Assembly (NCBI RefSeq): GCF_002077135.1
Contig: NZ_LDOS01000002.1
Span: 1,885,865 to 1,949,864, forward strand
DNA length: 64,000 nucleotides
Source: Metallibacterium scheffleri
GTDB taxonomy: Bacteria; Pseudomonadota; Gammaproteobacteria; Xanthomonadales; Rhodanobacteraceae
Reading direction: 5' to 3'
Part shown: positions 37,265 through 45,895 of the stretch, in pieces
Position numbering within the stretch: position 1 is the first letter of the stretch
Layout of the letters: each line of letters starts with the position of its first letter
Notes under the pieces: generated by a model
The model's database searches: none
What the model saw: the letters and a program-made list of their open reading frames with translations, nothing else
Told to the model about the DNA's origin: nothing
Made by a program: the position numbers and the translations under genes

Positions 37265-37420
37265 GAGGCTGTGAATTTTTCAGCCTCTCAGCCCGGCCAT
37301 GGATGGCCGGACGCGAAGCGGTCACGCCAGTGGCTGATTCGCGCAGGCGCGTACGGACCTGTGCCGGACGCGCCGATGAAAAATTCCGCACGACGCGGAA
37401 TTTTTCACAGGCTCTGAGTG
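37259..37420. repeat. MITE-like palindromic element between kdpC and kdpD
   Basis: A 162-bp non-coding segment has matching ends in inverted orientation. The left end reads CACTGAGAGGCTGTGAA (37259-37275). The right end (37404-37420), read on the other strand, is CACTCAGAGCCTGTGAA, which is 15 of 17 identical. Inside are three further perfect dyads: CTGAGAGGCTG/CAGCCTCTCAG (37261-37291), CCGGCCAT/ATGGCCGG (37293-37310) and TGAAAAATTCCGC/GCGGAATTTTTCA (37377-37407). Terminal inverted repeats, small size and no ORF fit a miniature inverted-repeat transposable element or a REP-like repeat. I cannot define a target-site duplication, and no second copy is visible in this window. Confidence 0.55.
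37377..37407. terminator. 13-bp hairpin that may attenuate transcription between kdpC and kdpD
   Basis: A perfect 13-bp stem (TGAAAAATTCCGC, 5-base loop ACGAC, GCGGAATTTTTCA) lies 82 bp before the kdpD start. The stem is AT-rich on the outside and GC-rich near the loop, with the T-run inside the second arm, so it resembles but does not perfectly fit an intrinsic terminator and is symmetrical for both strands. If active it would lower kdpDE expression relative to kdpFABC. It is also part of the MITE-like element. Confidence 0.35.
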
Positions 37421-37488
37421 ATGCCTGGCTGGCGCCGCGACGCGCACGCGTCCACCATGGGCGCCATCGCAACTGCACAAGCTGATTC

Positions 37489-40215
37489 ATGGCCGCCGAG
37501 CACGCCGACGCGCGCCCCGATCCCGATGCACTCCTGCAACGCGTGCAACGCGAAGCCAGAACCGCCGCGCGCGGTCGCCTGAAGATATTTCTTGGCGCCG
37601 CGGCGGGTGTGGGCAAGTCCTACGCCATGCTCGAGGCCGCGCGCAAGCAGGCCGCCGCCAGCATCGATGTGGTCGTCGGCTATGTCGAGTTGCACGGTCG
37701 CGCGGAAACCGAAGCGCTGCTCGATGGACTGCAGATCCTGGCACCACAACGGCTGCAGCATCGCGGCATCACGCTGAGCGAATTCGATCTCGACGCCGCC
37801 CTGGCGCGGCATCCCGCGCTGCTGCTGGTCGATGAGCTGGCCCACAGCAATCACGCCGGCGCGCGCCATGCCAAGCGCTGGCAGGACGTGGTGGAACTGC
37901 TCGACGCAGGCATCGATGTCTACACCACGGTCAACGTCCAGCACGTGGAAAGCCTCAACGACGTGGTCGCGCAGATCACCGGCGTGCGCGTGCGCGAAAC
38001 CGTGCCCGACAGCGTGTTCGAGAGCGCCGACGAAGTCGAGCTGATCGATCTGCCGCCGGATGACCTGATCGAGCGCCTGCGCGAAGGCAAGGTGTACCTG
38101 CCCGAGAAAGCCAGGCACGCGACCGCTGCGTTCTTCCGCAAAGGCAACCTGATCGCGCTGCGCCAGCTCGCGCTGCGCGCCACCGCCGATCGCGTCGATG
38201 CGGCCATGCGCGAATATCGCGAACGCCATGCCATCGCCGATACCTGGGCTGCCGGCGAGCGCGTGCTGGTGTGCATCGGCCCCGATGCGCTCTCGGAACG
38301 TCTCGTGCGCCGCGCCCGCCGGCTGGCCAATGCCTTGCATGTCGAATGGCTGGCGGTCTATGTCGAAACGCCACGACTGCAGCACCTGCCGCAGTCCGCG
38401 CGCGATCGCGTGCTGCGCACGCTCAAGCTGGCCGAGAGCCTGGGCGCGCAGACCGACAACCTCAGCGGCGAGCACGTGGCGGAGGAACTGCTGGATTTCG
38501 CGCGCCAACGCAATGTCAGCAAGATCATCGTCGGCAAACCGCTGCGTACGCGCTGGCGCGACCGTCTGCGTTCCAGTCTGGTCGATGCGCTGATCCGCGG
38601 CAGCGGCGACATCGACGTACTGGTGGTGACCAGCGAACCGGGCGCCGTGATCGCAACCATGCCACGCCTGCCGCGACATCGCAGCCGCCGCCCGGCCTAC
38701 CTCAAGGGACTGGCGGCCGTGGCGCTGGCGACGGCGCTGTGCGCGGCGCTGTTTGACGTGCTGGGCCCAACCAATCTGGTGATGATCTATCTGCTCGCCG
38801 TGGTCTGGGTGGCGACACACTATGGGCGCGGGCCTTCGGTACTGGCCGTCGTGGCCAGCGTCGCGCTGTTCGATTTCCTGTTCGTGCAGCCGTATTTCTC
38901 GTTCGCCGTTTCGGATACGCAGTACCTGCTGACTTTCGCGGTGATGCTCACGGTGGGCCTGACGATCAGCAACCTGACCGCGCTGGGCCGGCGCCGCGCC
39001 GCGGTGGCGCGGCATCGCGAGCGGCGCATGCGCTCGCTACTTGCGCTGAGCAGCGAGTTGGTGCGCGAACGCTCGCGCGAACGCCTGGTCGAGGTGCTGC
39101 GTCGTCACATCAGCCGCGCGGTAAACGGGCAGACCGCGGTGTTGTTCGCGGATGGCGAGGGTCACCTTCTGGACCCGGATTTTTTCTGTACGCGCGGGCA
39201 CGCGCCGCCAGCGGGACAGACCTGGTTTCCGGTCCCGGGCAATGATCTGGGCATCGCGCAATGGGCCTACGACCACCAGCGCAGCGCTGGCGTCGGTACG
39301 GACACGCTAGCCAATGCTGACGCGCTGTACCTGCCACTGAAAGCGATGCAACGCTGCATCGGCGTGCTCGGCCTGCGCCCGCGCGAACCGCGCCAATTGC
39401 AGGTGCCGGAACAGATGCGCGCGCTGGATGCGATGGTCAATCTGGCGGCCATCGCCATCGAGCGCGTGGAACTGGCCGTGGCCACACGCACTGCCGGCAT
39501 CGAGATCGAATCCGAACGCCTGCGCAATGCCATGCTGAGTTCGATCTCGCATGATTTCCGCACGCCGCTGGCGACCATCATCGGTGCCGCCACCACGCTG
39601 CTGTCGGATACGCCCGCAGGCATCGACGAGGCGCACCGGCGCACGCTGCTGCAAAGCCTTTTGGCCGAAGCCGAGCGCCTGCACCGGCTGAGCGGCAACC
39701 TGCTCGACCTGAGCCGCTTCGACGCGGGCGGGCCACGGCTCAAGCGCGAATGGCTGGCCATCGACGAACTGATCGGCGCGGCCCTGGCGCAGTTGCACGG
39801 CGCGCTCGGCCAGCGTCCGCTGCGCGTCGATCTGGCGCCGGATCTGCCACTGTTCCCTGGCGACGAGACGCTGATCGGGCAACTGCTGATCAACCTGATC
39901 GAAAACGCGATCAAGCACACGCCCGCTGACAGCGCCATCGAAATCGCCGCGCAGGCGGACGCTGATTGGCTGCATGTCGCGGTGCGCGACCGTGGCCCGG
40001 GCCTGCCCGCAGGCGATGCGCAACGCCTGTTCGAGAAATTCCAGCGCGGGCGCGCCGAGGATGCGCAGGCCGGCTTCGGCCTGGGCCTCAGCATCGCCCG
40101 CGCCATCGTCCTCGCGCATGGCGGCCAGATCAGCGCGCAGCCGCGCGCAGGCGGCGGCGCCGAATTCACGTTCACCCTGCCATTGCACCGTGCGGAGCAA
40201 CCCGGCGATGACTGA
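37489..40215 (+). CDS. kdpD: KdpD sensor histidine kinase
   Basis: The 908-residue sensor has an N-terminal KdpD domain with Walker A GAAAGVGKS (residues 36-44) and VDELAHSN, then a universal-stress-like domain (around 250-375). Four membrane helices follow (about 405-505), then a GAF-like segment. The kinase core has HisKA ISHDFRTPLATIIG (His688) and the HATPase boxes NLIENAIKH, DRGPGLP and GFGLGLSIA. It senses potassium limitation and phosphorylates KdpE. The 3' end overlaps kdpE by eight bases. Confidence 0.96.
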   Translation: MAAEHADARPDPDALLQRVQREARTAARGRLKIFLGAAAGVGKSYAMLEAARKQAAASIDVVVGYVELHGRAETEALLDGLQILAPQRLQHRGITLSEFDLDAALARHPALLLVDELAHSNHAGARHAKRWQDVVELLDAGIDVYTTVNVQHVESLNDVVAQITGVRVRETVPDSVFESADEVELIDLPPDDLIERLREGKVYLPEKARHATAAFFRKGNLIALRQLALRATADRVDAAMREYRERHAIADTWAAGERVLVCIGPDALSERLVRRARRLANALHVEWLAVYVETPRLQHLPQSARDRVLRTLKLAESLGAQTDNLSGEHVAEELLDFARQRNVSKIIVGKPLRTRWRDRLRSSLVDALIRGSGDIDVLVVTSEPGAVIATMPRLPRHRSRRPAYLKGLAAVALATALCAALFDVLGPTNLVMIYLLAVVWVATHYGRGPSVLAVVASVALFDFLFVQPYFSFAVSDTQYLLTFAVMLTVGLTISNLTALGRRRAAVARHRERRMRSLLALSSELVRERSRERLVEVLRRHISRAVNGQTAVLFADGEGHLLDPDFFCTRGHAPPAGQTWFPVPGNDLGIAQWAYDHQRSAGVGTDTLANADALYLPLKAMQRCIGVLGLRPREPRQLQVPEQMRALDAMVNLAAIAIERVELAVATRTAGIEIESERLRNAMLSSISHDFRTPLATIIGAATTLLSDTPAGIDEAHRRTLLQSLLAEAERLHRLSGNLLDLSRFDAGGPRLKREWLAIDELIGAALAQLHGALGQRPLRVDLAPDLPLFPGDETLIGQLLINLIENAIKHTPADSAIEIAAQADADWLHVAVRDRGPGLPAGDAQRLFEKFQRGRAEDAQAGFGLGLSIARAIVLAHGGQISAQPRAGGGAEFTFTLPLHRAEQPGDD

Positions 40216-40909
40216 GCCGCTTGCCAGCATCGTGTTGATCGAGGACGACCCGCAGATCCGGCGTTTCCTGGTGGCGGCGCTGGAAATCCACGGCTACGCG
40301 CCGCACGAGGCCGCGACTGCCGCCGAGGGTCTGCGTCAGGTCACCATGCGCCAGCCCGATCTGGTCATTCTGGATCTCGGCCTGCCCGACGCGTCCGGGC
40401 TGGACCTGATCAAACGGCTGCGCGAGTGGTACCAGCGCCCGATCCTGGTGCTGTCGGCGCGCACGCAGGAGCACGACAAGGTGGCGGCGCTGGATCGCGG
40501 TGCCGACGATTACCTGAGCAAGCCATTTGGCATCGAGGAACTGCTGGCGCGCCTGCGCGTGGCCCTGCGCCACCTCGCCGGGCAACACGCGGGCGATGCC
40601 AGCGGGCGCATCGAGGCCGGCGGCCTATTGATCGATGCCGGCGCGCGGCGTGTGTTCAAGAACGGCAGCGATGTCCACCTGACCCCACGCGAATATCAGT
40701 TGTTGCTGGCGCTGGCCAGCCAGCGTGGCAAGGTGCTGACGCACCGCCAATTGCTGCGCGAAGTATGGGGACCGACGCATGTCGAGTCGCCGCACTATCT
40801 GCGCATCTACATGCGCGCGCTGCGCGCCAAGATCGAGGACGACCCGGCGCGACCACGCTGGCTGCTGACCGAGATCGGCGTCGGCTATCGCTTTGCCGAC
40901 GAAGGCTGA
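40208..40909 (+). CDS. kdpE: KdpE response regulator (OmpR family)
   Basis: The 233-residue protein has a receiver domain with acidic pocket EDD (12-14), phospho-acceptor Asp56 in LVILDLGLPD, and the conserved Lys in YLSKPFG. A winged-helix DNA-binding domain follows (LTPREYQLLLALASQRGKVL... then HYLRIYMRALRAKIE). It activates the kdp operon when phosphorylated by KdpD. ATG 40208 lies inside the end of kdpD. Confidence 0.96.
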   Translation: MTEPLASIVLIEDDPQIRRFLVAALEIHGYAPHEAATAAEGLRQVTMRQPDLVILDLGLPDASGLDLIKRLREWYQRPILVLSARTQEHDKVAALDRGADDYLSKPFGIEELLARLRVALRHLAGQHAGDASGRIEAGGLLIDAGARRVFKNGSDVHLTPREYQLLLALASQRGKVLTHRQLLREVWGPTHVESPHYLRIYMRALRAKIEDDPARPRWLLTEIGVGYRFADEG

Positions 40910-41001
40910 CGTCGCGTCTTGCTGAAATGCGATGGGCCGCGAACGTGGCCCAAGGATGGTTCTTGTTGGAGCACTGCCCGATCATGCATCGCGGCACTCC
41001 A

Positions 41002-42690
41002 TCAGAGCTTGCTCTGCTCCACTTCGCGCTCGCGCTGCATCAGCGTCCATTCCGCGTGCTCGGTCAGTGCCGCCTCGCCGAGTGAAATCAGGATCTGGCG
41101 TTGCTCGATGGCCTCGGTCGCGCGGTCCAGCGCCGTGCGTGCGCTGGTGAAAATCCGCTGCATGAATCGGTACTGCCGGATCAGCTCCTTGTCGGCCTTG
41201 CGGTAAGCGTAAGCCTCGCGCACCGCGGCGATGATCGACAGTGTCGCCATGAACATCACCAGCGTGTTCTTGGTGTCCTGCGCAAAGATGTGCGCAAACA
41301 CCACGAGCACGATGCTGATCGCGACACCGCCCCACAAACTGATCGAGCCGACCATTTCGGTGATGTGGTGCAGCCCCGAACGTTCGACCGTCTTGCGTTC
41401 GTAGTAATGCAACTGCCCCGATTTTCCGGATACACCGACCCATTCCGCGATCACGCGCGTCAAAGCCTCCGGCCCATGCGTGGCCGGGTCCACGCGCGCA
41501 TCCAGGCCAACGGCACGCATGACATTGCGAATCCAGCCAAGTTCGGTGTTCTGCCGCTGCAGGAAGTTGTCGTGCGCGAATTCATGTCCTCCGGTCGCCG
41601 GGATGCCCGCGTGCCGCCAGTACGATTGCACGCGCAGGAATTCCGCCAGCGCGCGGTAGTCGAGGTACTTGCGGTGCCAGTCGCGATGACGCGCCAGTCC
41701 GACCACCAGCGCTCCGCTGGCGAACAGCAGCAGGAACAGGTAGATCAGATAGTTGTGTTCCGCCAGATGCGCATACAACGCGAAAGCGATGCCCATCAGC
41801 GCGGCCAGAGTGTAGGTCGTGCGCATGGCCAGCAACACGCGTCTCTGGAAATGGATCGCCAGCCAATCGGCCGCATAAAAAACATCATCCATCGGCAGCG
41901 TGGCGTTGGCGTCACGATGGCTTTGCACGGCAAGCCTGATCGCAGCCGCGTACTTGTCGCACTCGTCGTTGAACTCGGCCATGTGCGTGAACATCTGGCG
42001 GAATTCCGGCGGCATGCCAAGTTCCGCCGCCTGCGCCGTCTCGGCCGTGCGCCACAGCGCCTGCAGCGGTTGCAGGCCCACGGCCACCGCGCCATCGGCT
42101 TCATTGCGCGAACACACGATGTGAAATAGCAGACGTTCGTCGCCGCCACCGAGCACATGGCGCGCATCGTGGCGCCGGTCGATCAGTCCCGGCATCGAGC
42201 CACCGAGGTGATAGCGCACGACCTGCGCGGTGCCGCCGAGTCGGGTGGATTCCTTGCCATCCCAGATCGCCAGCAGGATATGGCAGTGATTGACGATATA
42301 AACCCCGGCTTGCGCATACTGGCGGTCGCGCGCCGTGCCCGGCGGTCCCACCGCGTGCCGCGTCTGCCCCGCGCGCAGCGGCAACTGCAACACCTCGGCA
42401 TGCGCACACAATGCCTCGAAGCGTGCACGCGTGGTCGGGTCGGCAAAATCCTCGAGATACAGATCGCGCGGCAGGGGCAATGGCGCGATCAGGCGCGCGC
42501 CCAGCGCCAGCGCTTCCTGGGCCACCAACTGATCGCCGCCCTCGGCCAGGGCCGACAGCACGACCAGTGGCAGTGCCGGGAAATCGTGCTGGAGCTGCGC
42601 AAGGAATTCCCGCACGCGCCGGCGGATCGACTCGATCTCGCCAGCGGGGATGTTGCGATGACTGGTGACACCGACAACCAGGGGGATCAT
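41002..42690 (-). CDS. SLOG-domain protein with two 2TM (SLATT-like) units
   Basis: A 562-residue protein. Residues 1-150 look like a SLOG/Rossmann nucleotide-binding domain: VGVTSHR (6-11), SALAEGGDQLVAQEALALGA (46-65, the YpsA/DprA-like ligand loop) and HCHILLAIWDG (135-145). After a helical linker come two membrane-helix pairs (about 290-309 with 314-333, and 449-468 with 476-492). Each pair is followed by a charged helical stretch (HRDWHRKYLDYRALAEFLRV; REAYAYRKADKELIRQYRFM), resembling SLATT 2TM effector domains. SLOG plus SLATT modules are known from computational work on nucleotide-signal conflict systems, where SLOG senses or makes a nucleotide and SLATT is proposed to form membrane pores. 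It is last in the leftward operon with the TIR protein. Family calls are by eye. Confidence 0.7.
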   Translation of the reverse strand: MIPLVVGVTSHRNIPAGEIESIRRRVREFLAQLQHDFPALPLVVLSALAEGGDQLVAQEALALGARLIAPLPLPRDLYLEDFADPTTRARFEALCAHAEVLQLPLRAGQTRHAVGPPGTARDRQYAQAGVYIVNHCHILLAIWDGKESTRLGGTAQVVRYHLGGSMPGLIDRRHDARHVLGGGDERLLFHIVCSRNEADGAVAVGLQPLQALWRTAETAQAAELGMPPEFRQMFTHMAEFNDECDKYAAAIRLAVQSHRDANATLPMDDVFYAADWLAIHFQRRVLLAMRTTYTLAALMGIAFALYAHLAEHNYLIYLFLLLFASGALVVGLARHRDWHRKYLDYRALAEFLRVQSYWRHAGIPATGGHEFAHDNFLQRQNTELGWIRNVMRAVGLDARVDPATHGPEALTRVIAEWVGVSGKSGQLHYYERKTVERSGLHHITEMVGSISLWGGVAISIVLVVFAHIFAQDTKNTLVMFMATLSIIAAVREAYAYRKADKELIRQYRFMQRIFTSARTALDRATEAIEQRQILISLGEAALTEHAEWTLMQREREVEQSKL

Positions 42691-42825
42691 GGTGGTTTCC
42701 AGGCGATGAGGGTTGCATCATAAGTGCGGCATGACCACGCACCGCATGGCCCGGAGGAGGCCGCTGCCGGCCGCCTCCTCACGGAAATGCATGCGCCCCG
42801 GGGGATGGCAGGGTCGATATGGGCG

Positions 42826-42996
42826 TCAGCGCACCTGGTTCTTGATCGTCGGATTGGTGGTAGTGGCGGGAGTGACAACCCGATCTGACTCCGGTTGGGC
42901 TCCGCTGGTGTCCCCGCCTTGCTCCGCATCGACCGGCGGCGGCGGGGTCGGGGTCGGGCTCGTGGTGCTTATACGTTCGTTGCCGATACTGGACAT
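42826..42996 (-). CDS. Small Pro-rich protein with C-terminal TTTNPTIKNQ tail
   Basis: From ATG 42996 (GAGGAG six bases upstream) this encodes 56 residues: MSSIGNERISTTSPTPTPPP and a disordered acidic middle, ending PATTTNPTIKNQVR. The last motif is the same as the end of the next protein upstream, and the shared DNA includes an identical 20-base stretch. An in-frame ATG at 43152 with an even better GGGGAGG site would give a 108-residue form with a basic N-terminal part, so the start is not settled. No known domain. Its place between the TIR and SLOG genes implies a role as a tagged substrate, adaptor or partner (inference). Confidence 0.6.
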   Translation of the reverse strand: MSSIGNERISTTSPTPTPPPPVDAEQGGDTSGAQPESDRVVTPATTTNPTIKNQVR

Positions 42997-43198
42997 GACG
43001 TTCTCCTCGATTGATTGAAACAAATGGCCATTGGCCATGCCGGCCAACGGAAGTCCCCAAGGGACGGCATCCCTGCAGTGCTGCTTGCTGCTCGCGAACT
43101 TGCTGCGTCGGGTCTGCTGCCCACGGCGCAATGCACTTGCATATCTCTGCATCGCACACCTCCCCCGACACACCGGTTGATGGGCTTGCGGGGGCCGC

Positions 43199-43597
43199 TT
43201 ATTGGTTCTTGATCGTCGGATTCGTGGTCGTCGCCGTCAGTGATGTCGTCTTCGACTGATACACCACCCCGTCGACGTTGATGCGCAGGATGTAGGTCCA
43301 GGTTCCCGTCGTGCCGACACTGTTGTTGAGGTCGCCGAGCGTCAGTTGATTGCCGTTCGCGCTCAGCGTGGGGCTGCCAAAAATCCCGGAGGGCGGCGCC
43401 GCGCCGACCCAGGCGAAACCCGGATTGGGATCAGTGAGCGCCACAAAGGATCCCGATGCCGCGTTGCCGGTCAGCTGCCAGGTGATGGTCTGTGCGTCGG
43501 GGCTTCGGCTGACGTGGTTCGCGTTGCCGCTCTGATCGATATCAACGCACCAGGGCGTGGTGTTCTGGTCGAGGTTGACATGGAGATTGTTCGACAT
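43199..43597 (-). CDS. Small beta-sandwich-like protein with C-terminal TTTNPTIKNQ tail
   Basis: The 132-residue protein begins MSNNLHVNLDQNTTPWCVDI with GGGAG upstream of ATG 43597. Its Thr/Ser/Asn/Gly-rich sequence with alternating hydrophobic residues (TITWQLTGNAASGSFVALTD; TWTYILRINVDGVVYQSKTT) suggests an Ig-like beta-sandwich. It has a single Cys and no signal peptide. It ends SLTATTTNPTIKNQ. I remember similar uncharacterised bacterial proteins ending in DP-I-N-like motifs but cannot name the family. It lies 84 bp downstream of the TIR-TPR gene on the same strand, so it is probably co-transcribed. Confidence 0.7.
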   Translation of the reverse strand: MSNNLHVNLDQNTTPWCVDIDQSGNANHVSRSPDAQTITWQLTGNAASGSFVALTDPNPGFAWVGAAPPSGIFGSPTLSANGNQLTLGDLNNSVGTTGTWTYILRINVDGVVYQSKTTSLTATTTNPTIKNQ

Positions 43598-43681
43598 GAT
43601 GGACTCCCGTGGATGAGAGGATTGATCCGCTGCCGCGCTTGCCGATGCGGTCATGACCTTGCCCGTTCCATGGCATGACCC

Positions 43682-45895
43682 TTACCGAAGGTGCATGGTG
43701 CCGTCGGCCGCCAGCAGCTTCTGCTGGAAGGCCACATTGACTGGATAGGCAATGCGTTGACGCTGCAGCCGGTCGACCAGGGCCGCATCGCGATAACCGC
43801 CCTGCCATAGTTGCCGGATGATCGGCTGCGCTTCGGCCTGCCGCTGCAATGCCAGCAGCGCTTCGACTTGCAAAGCCAGCAGACGCGGATCGGCGCGGCC
43901 ATTTTTCTGTACTTGCAGCGTCTTCAGTGCATCCTCGCGCAGGTGCCGCGCAGCAGGCGCATCACTAGTCACCGCCGCCAGCAACAGCCGGGCACCCATG
44001 GTCGCCAGCAAGGTGGCGTGGTCGTCGGGGTGCCGTACGAACAGTGGATCGAGTATGCGCAACGCGGCTTGCACCTGGGCGCGCGCGGCATCGAGCTGGC
44101 CTGCAGCGCGCGATTGCTCGGCCTGTTCCACCTGCGTCTCGGCGAATGCGCGTTGCCAACCGCTGTTGGACGGATCCTGACGGGTCAGATCATGAAAAAT
44201 CCGCAATGACCGTTCGATCAGTGCATGCGCGGCGGACAGGTCACCGCCCATGCGCTGCAGACGACTCAGCTGCATGCCGTACAGCGCAACATTGTCCTGG
44301 AAACTGCTGTTGCGTGGATCCACCTCGACCAATTGGCCGGCGATCGCGAGCGCCTGTTGCAGATCGTTCCGGCCCACATCAAGCGCGCCGGTCAAAGCCA
44401 GTGTGCGCCCAAGAATCGCGCGTGAAACCAGCATGTTTTGACGTCGGTTGTTGTCCCTGGGATCGCGGGCCGCCAGCCTGGTCTCGATTGCGTCGTCGGC
44501 GGCGTACTGCGCGACAGCGGTGGCCAGGTCGCCGCGCTGCAGCGCCAGCTTGCCGAGATTGTTGTGCGCGATACCCAGATACTCCAGCCACTCGGCGTTG
44601 TCGGGCTGGGTCGCGACCAGACGTTCGCACAGCGCAAGCATCTTGCGATATTGGGCAGTGGCGGCGTCGAACTGGCCACGCGCCTCCAGCACATGAGCAA
44701 GATCGTTGCCGATGATCGCCAGATTGAAAAGCAGTTTGAGATCATCCGGAGCGTGCGTCTGCGCGCGCCTCAGGATGGCGTGCGCGGAGTCAAAATCCTG
44801 CTGTGCCGCGCCCAGCCTGCCCTGTTGCCAGTGGGTCATGCCGATGAACGCCCAGATTCGGGCATGGGCCAGTTGCCGCGGCACGTCGGTGGGCGCGCGG
44901 TCGGCCAGTTTCGCCGCGATCTTCAGAGCCGCCCGATACGACGCCATCGCCTGCGGCAGATGGCCCTGGTCCATGCGTACGCTGCCGATCTTCTCCAGCG
45001 CGCGGGCGCGTTGCTCCAGCGCCACATCGGTGACATCGGTGATTGGCAACGACTGAAAGTAGCTCATGGCGCGGTCATCGACCGCCTGCATGATGTCCAG
45101 ACGCCCTACCTGCGCCAGCTTGTCGTTGAGGTCACCGAGCATGAAATTGACCAGTCCATCGGCTTGTTTCTGGCGGCGCTCGGCTGCCTGCCGCGCGACA
45201 TCGGCGGCGTTGCGCGCGATCACGGCGGTGATCGCGAGGATCGTAGTCACCGCCATCACTACGAGCGCCAGCGCGGCCAGCGCGGTCATGCGCCGCATGC
45301 GGCGCTGCAGTTCGCGCTGCTTCAACACATCGAAGCCGACGTCGAGCATGCCGGCGATCAGCTTGAGTTTGGCGTTGGTCTTGCCGTCCTTGCCGGCGCG
45401 CGCGTCGGCCGCGATCGGCTCGATGCGCTCTTCGCCCAGCGCACCATCAGCGCCGAGTCGATGGCGCAGCGCATGCACGAAGCACTCCTCCGCTGCGCGA
45501 CCTGGCATCGCACTCGCATTGGGTTCGCCATCGACGATCAGGCAGAAGATGCGCTCGCCGCGACCGAGGCGTTTGAAGGCAAGCACCTCTTCATCGACCC
45601 AGCGCGAAGCCGCTGCGTGCGGTGAGCAGATCACGATCAGATTAGCCGATTGCGCCAGCGCCTCGTTGACCTTGCGATCGAGATCGGTTGCGCTGGCCAG
45701 CTCATCGCGATCGCGGAAGATCGGTGCGAGGCGCCGCGGGATCACCCCGGCTGCCGTGCTCTGGCCGACCAGGCGCCGCGGCACCACGTAGGCTTCCAGT
45801 GCGCGGTGCAGCCAGTCCGCCCAGGACTTGTCCCGATGGCTGTAGCTGATGAAGGCGCGGTAACGGAGCGCGGCAGTGACGGGGTCCGCGGTCAT
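43682..45895 (-). CDS. TIR-domain protein with membrane helix and TPR repeats
   Basis: A 737-residue protein. Residues 11-130 form a TIR domain (YRAFISYSHRDKSWADWLHR; FRDRDELASATDL; ANLIVICSPHAAASRWVDEE, where one of Glu102/Glu103 is the candidate NADase catalytic Glu). A membrane helix lies at about 204-226, then a coiled segment and some ten TPR-like helical repeats to the C-terminus (for example ALEKIGSVRMDQGHLPQAMA, YLGIAHNNLGKLALQRGDLA). TIR domains either hydrolyse NAD+ or act as scaffolds; fused TPR arrays usually detect a protein. It heads a leftward group that includes two tail-sharing small proteins and a SLOG membrane protein. Whether it is a defence protein or a signalling scaffold is unknown. 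Confidence 0.85.
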   Translation of the reverse strand: MTADPVTAALRYRAFISYSHRDKSWADWLHRALEAYVVPRRLVGQSTAAGVIPRRLAPIFRDRDELASATDLDRKVNEALAQSANLIVICSPHAAASRWVDEEVLAFKRLGRGERIFCLIVDGEPNASAMPGRAAEECFVHALRHRLGADGALGEERIEPIAADARAGKDGKTNAKLKLIAGMLDVGFDVLKQRELQRRMRRMTALAALALVVMAVTTILAITAVIARNAADVARQAAERRQKQADGLVNFMLGDLNDKLAQVGRLDIMQAVDDRAMSYFQSLPITDVTDVALEQRARALEKIGSVRMDQGHLPQAMASYRAALKIAAKLADRAPTDVPRQLAHARIWAFIGMTHWQQGRLGAAQQDFDSAHAILRRAQTHAPDDLKLLFNLAIIGNDLAHVLEARGQFDAATAQYRKMLALCERLVATQPDNAEWLEYLGIAHNNLGKLALQRGDLATAVAQYAADDAIETRLAARDPRDNNRRQNMLVSRAILGRTLALTGALDVGRNDLQQALAIAGQLVEVDPRNSSFQDNVALYGMQLSRLQRMGGDLSAAHALIERSLRIFHDLTRQDPSNSGWQRAFAETQVEQAEQSRAAGQLDAARAQVQAALRILDPLFVRHPDDHATLLATMGARLLLAAVTSDAPAARHLREDALKTLQVQKNGRADPRLLALQVEALLALQRQAEAQPIIRQLWQGGYRDAALVDRLQRQRIAYPVNVAFQQKLLAADGTMHLR

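Noticed and set aside
42713..43259. Two plus-strand frames that both read WFLIVG-VVVA, looking like a repeated membrane helix
   Set aside because: This is the antisense reading of the shared TTTNPTIKNQ-coding repeat. The minus-strand frames have good ribosome sites and sit in the leftward operon.
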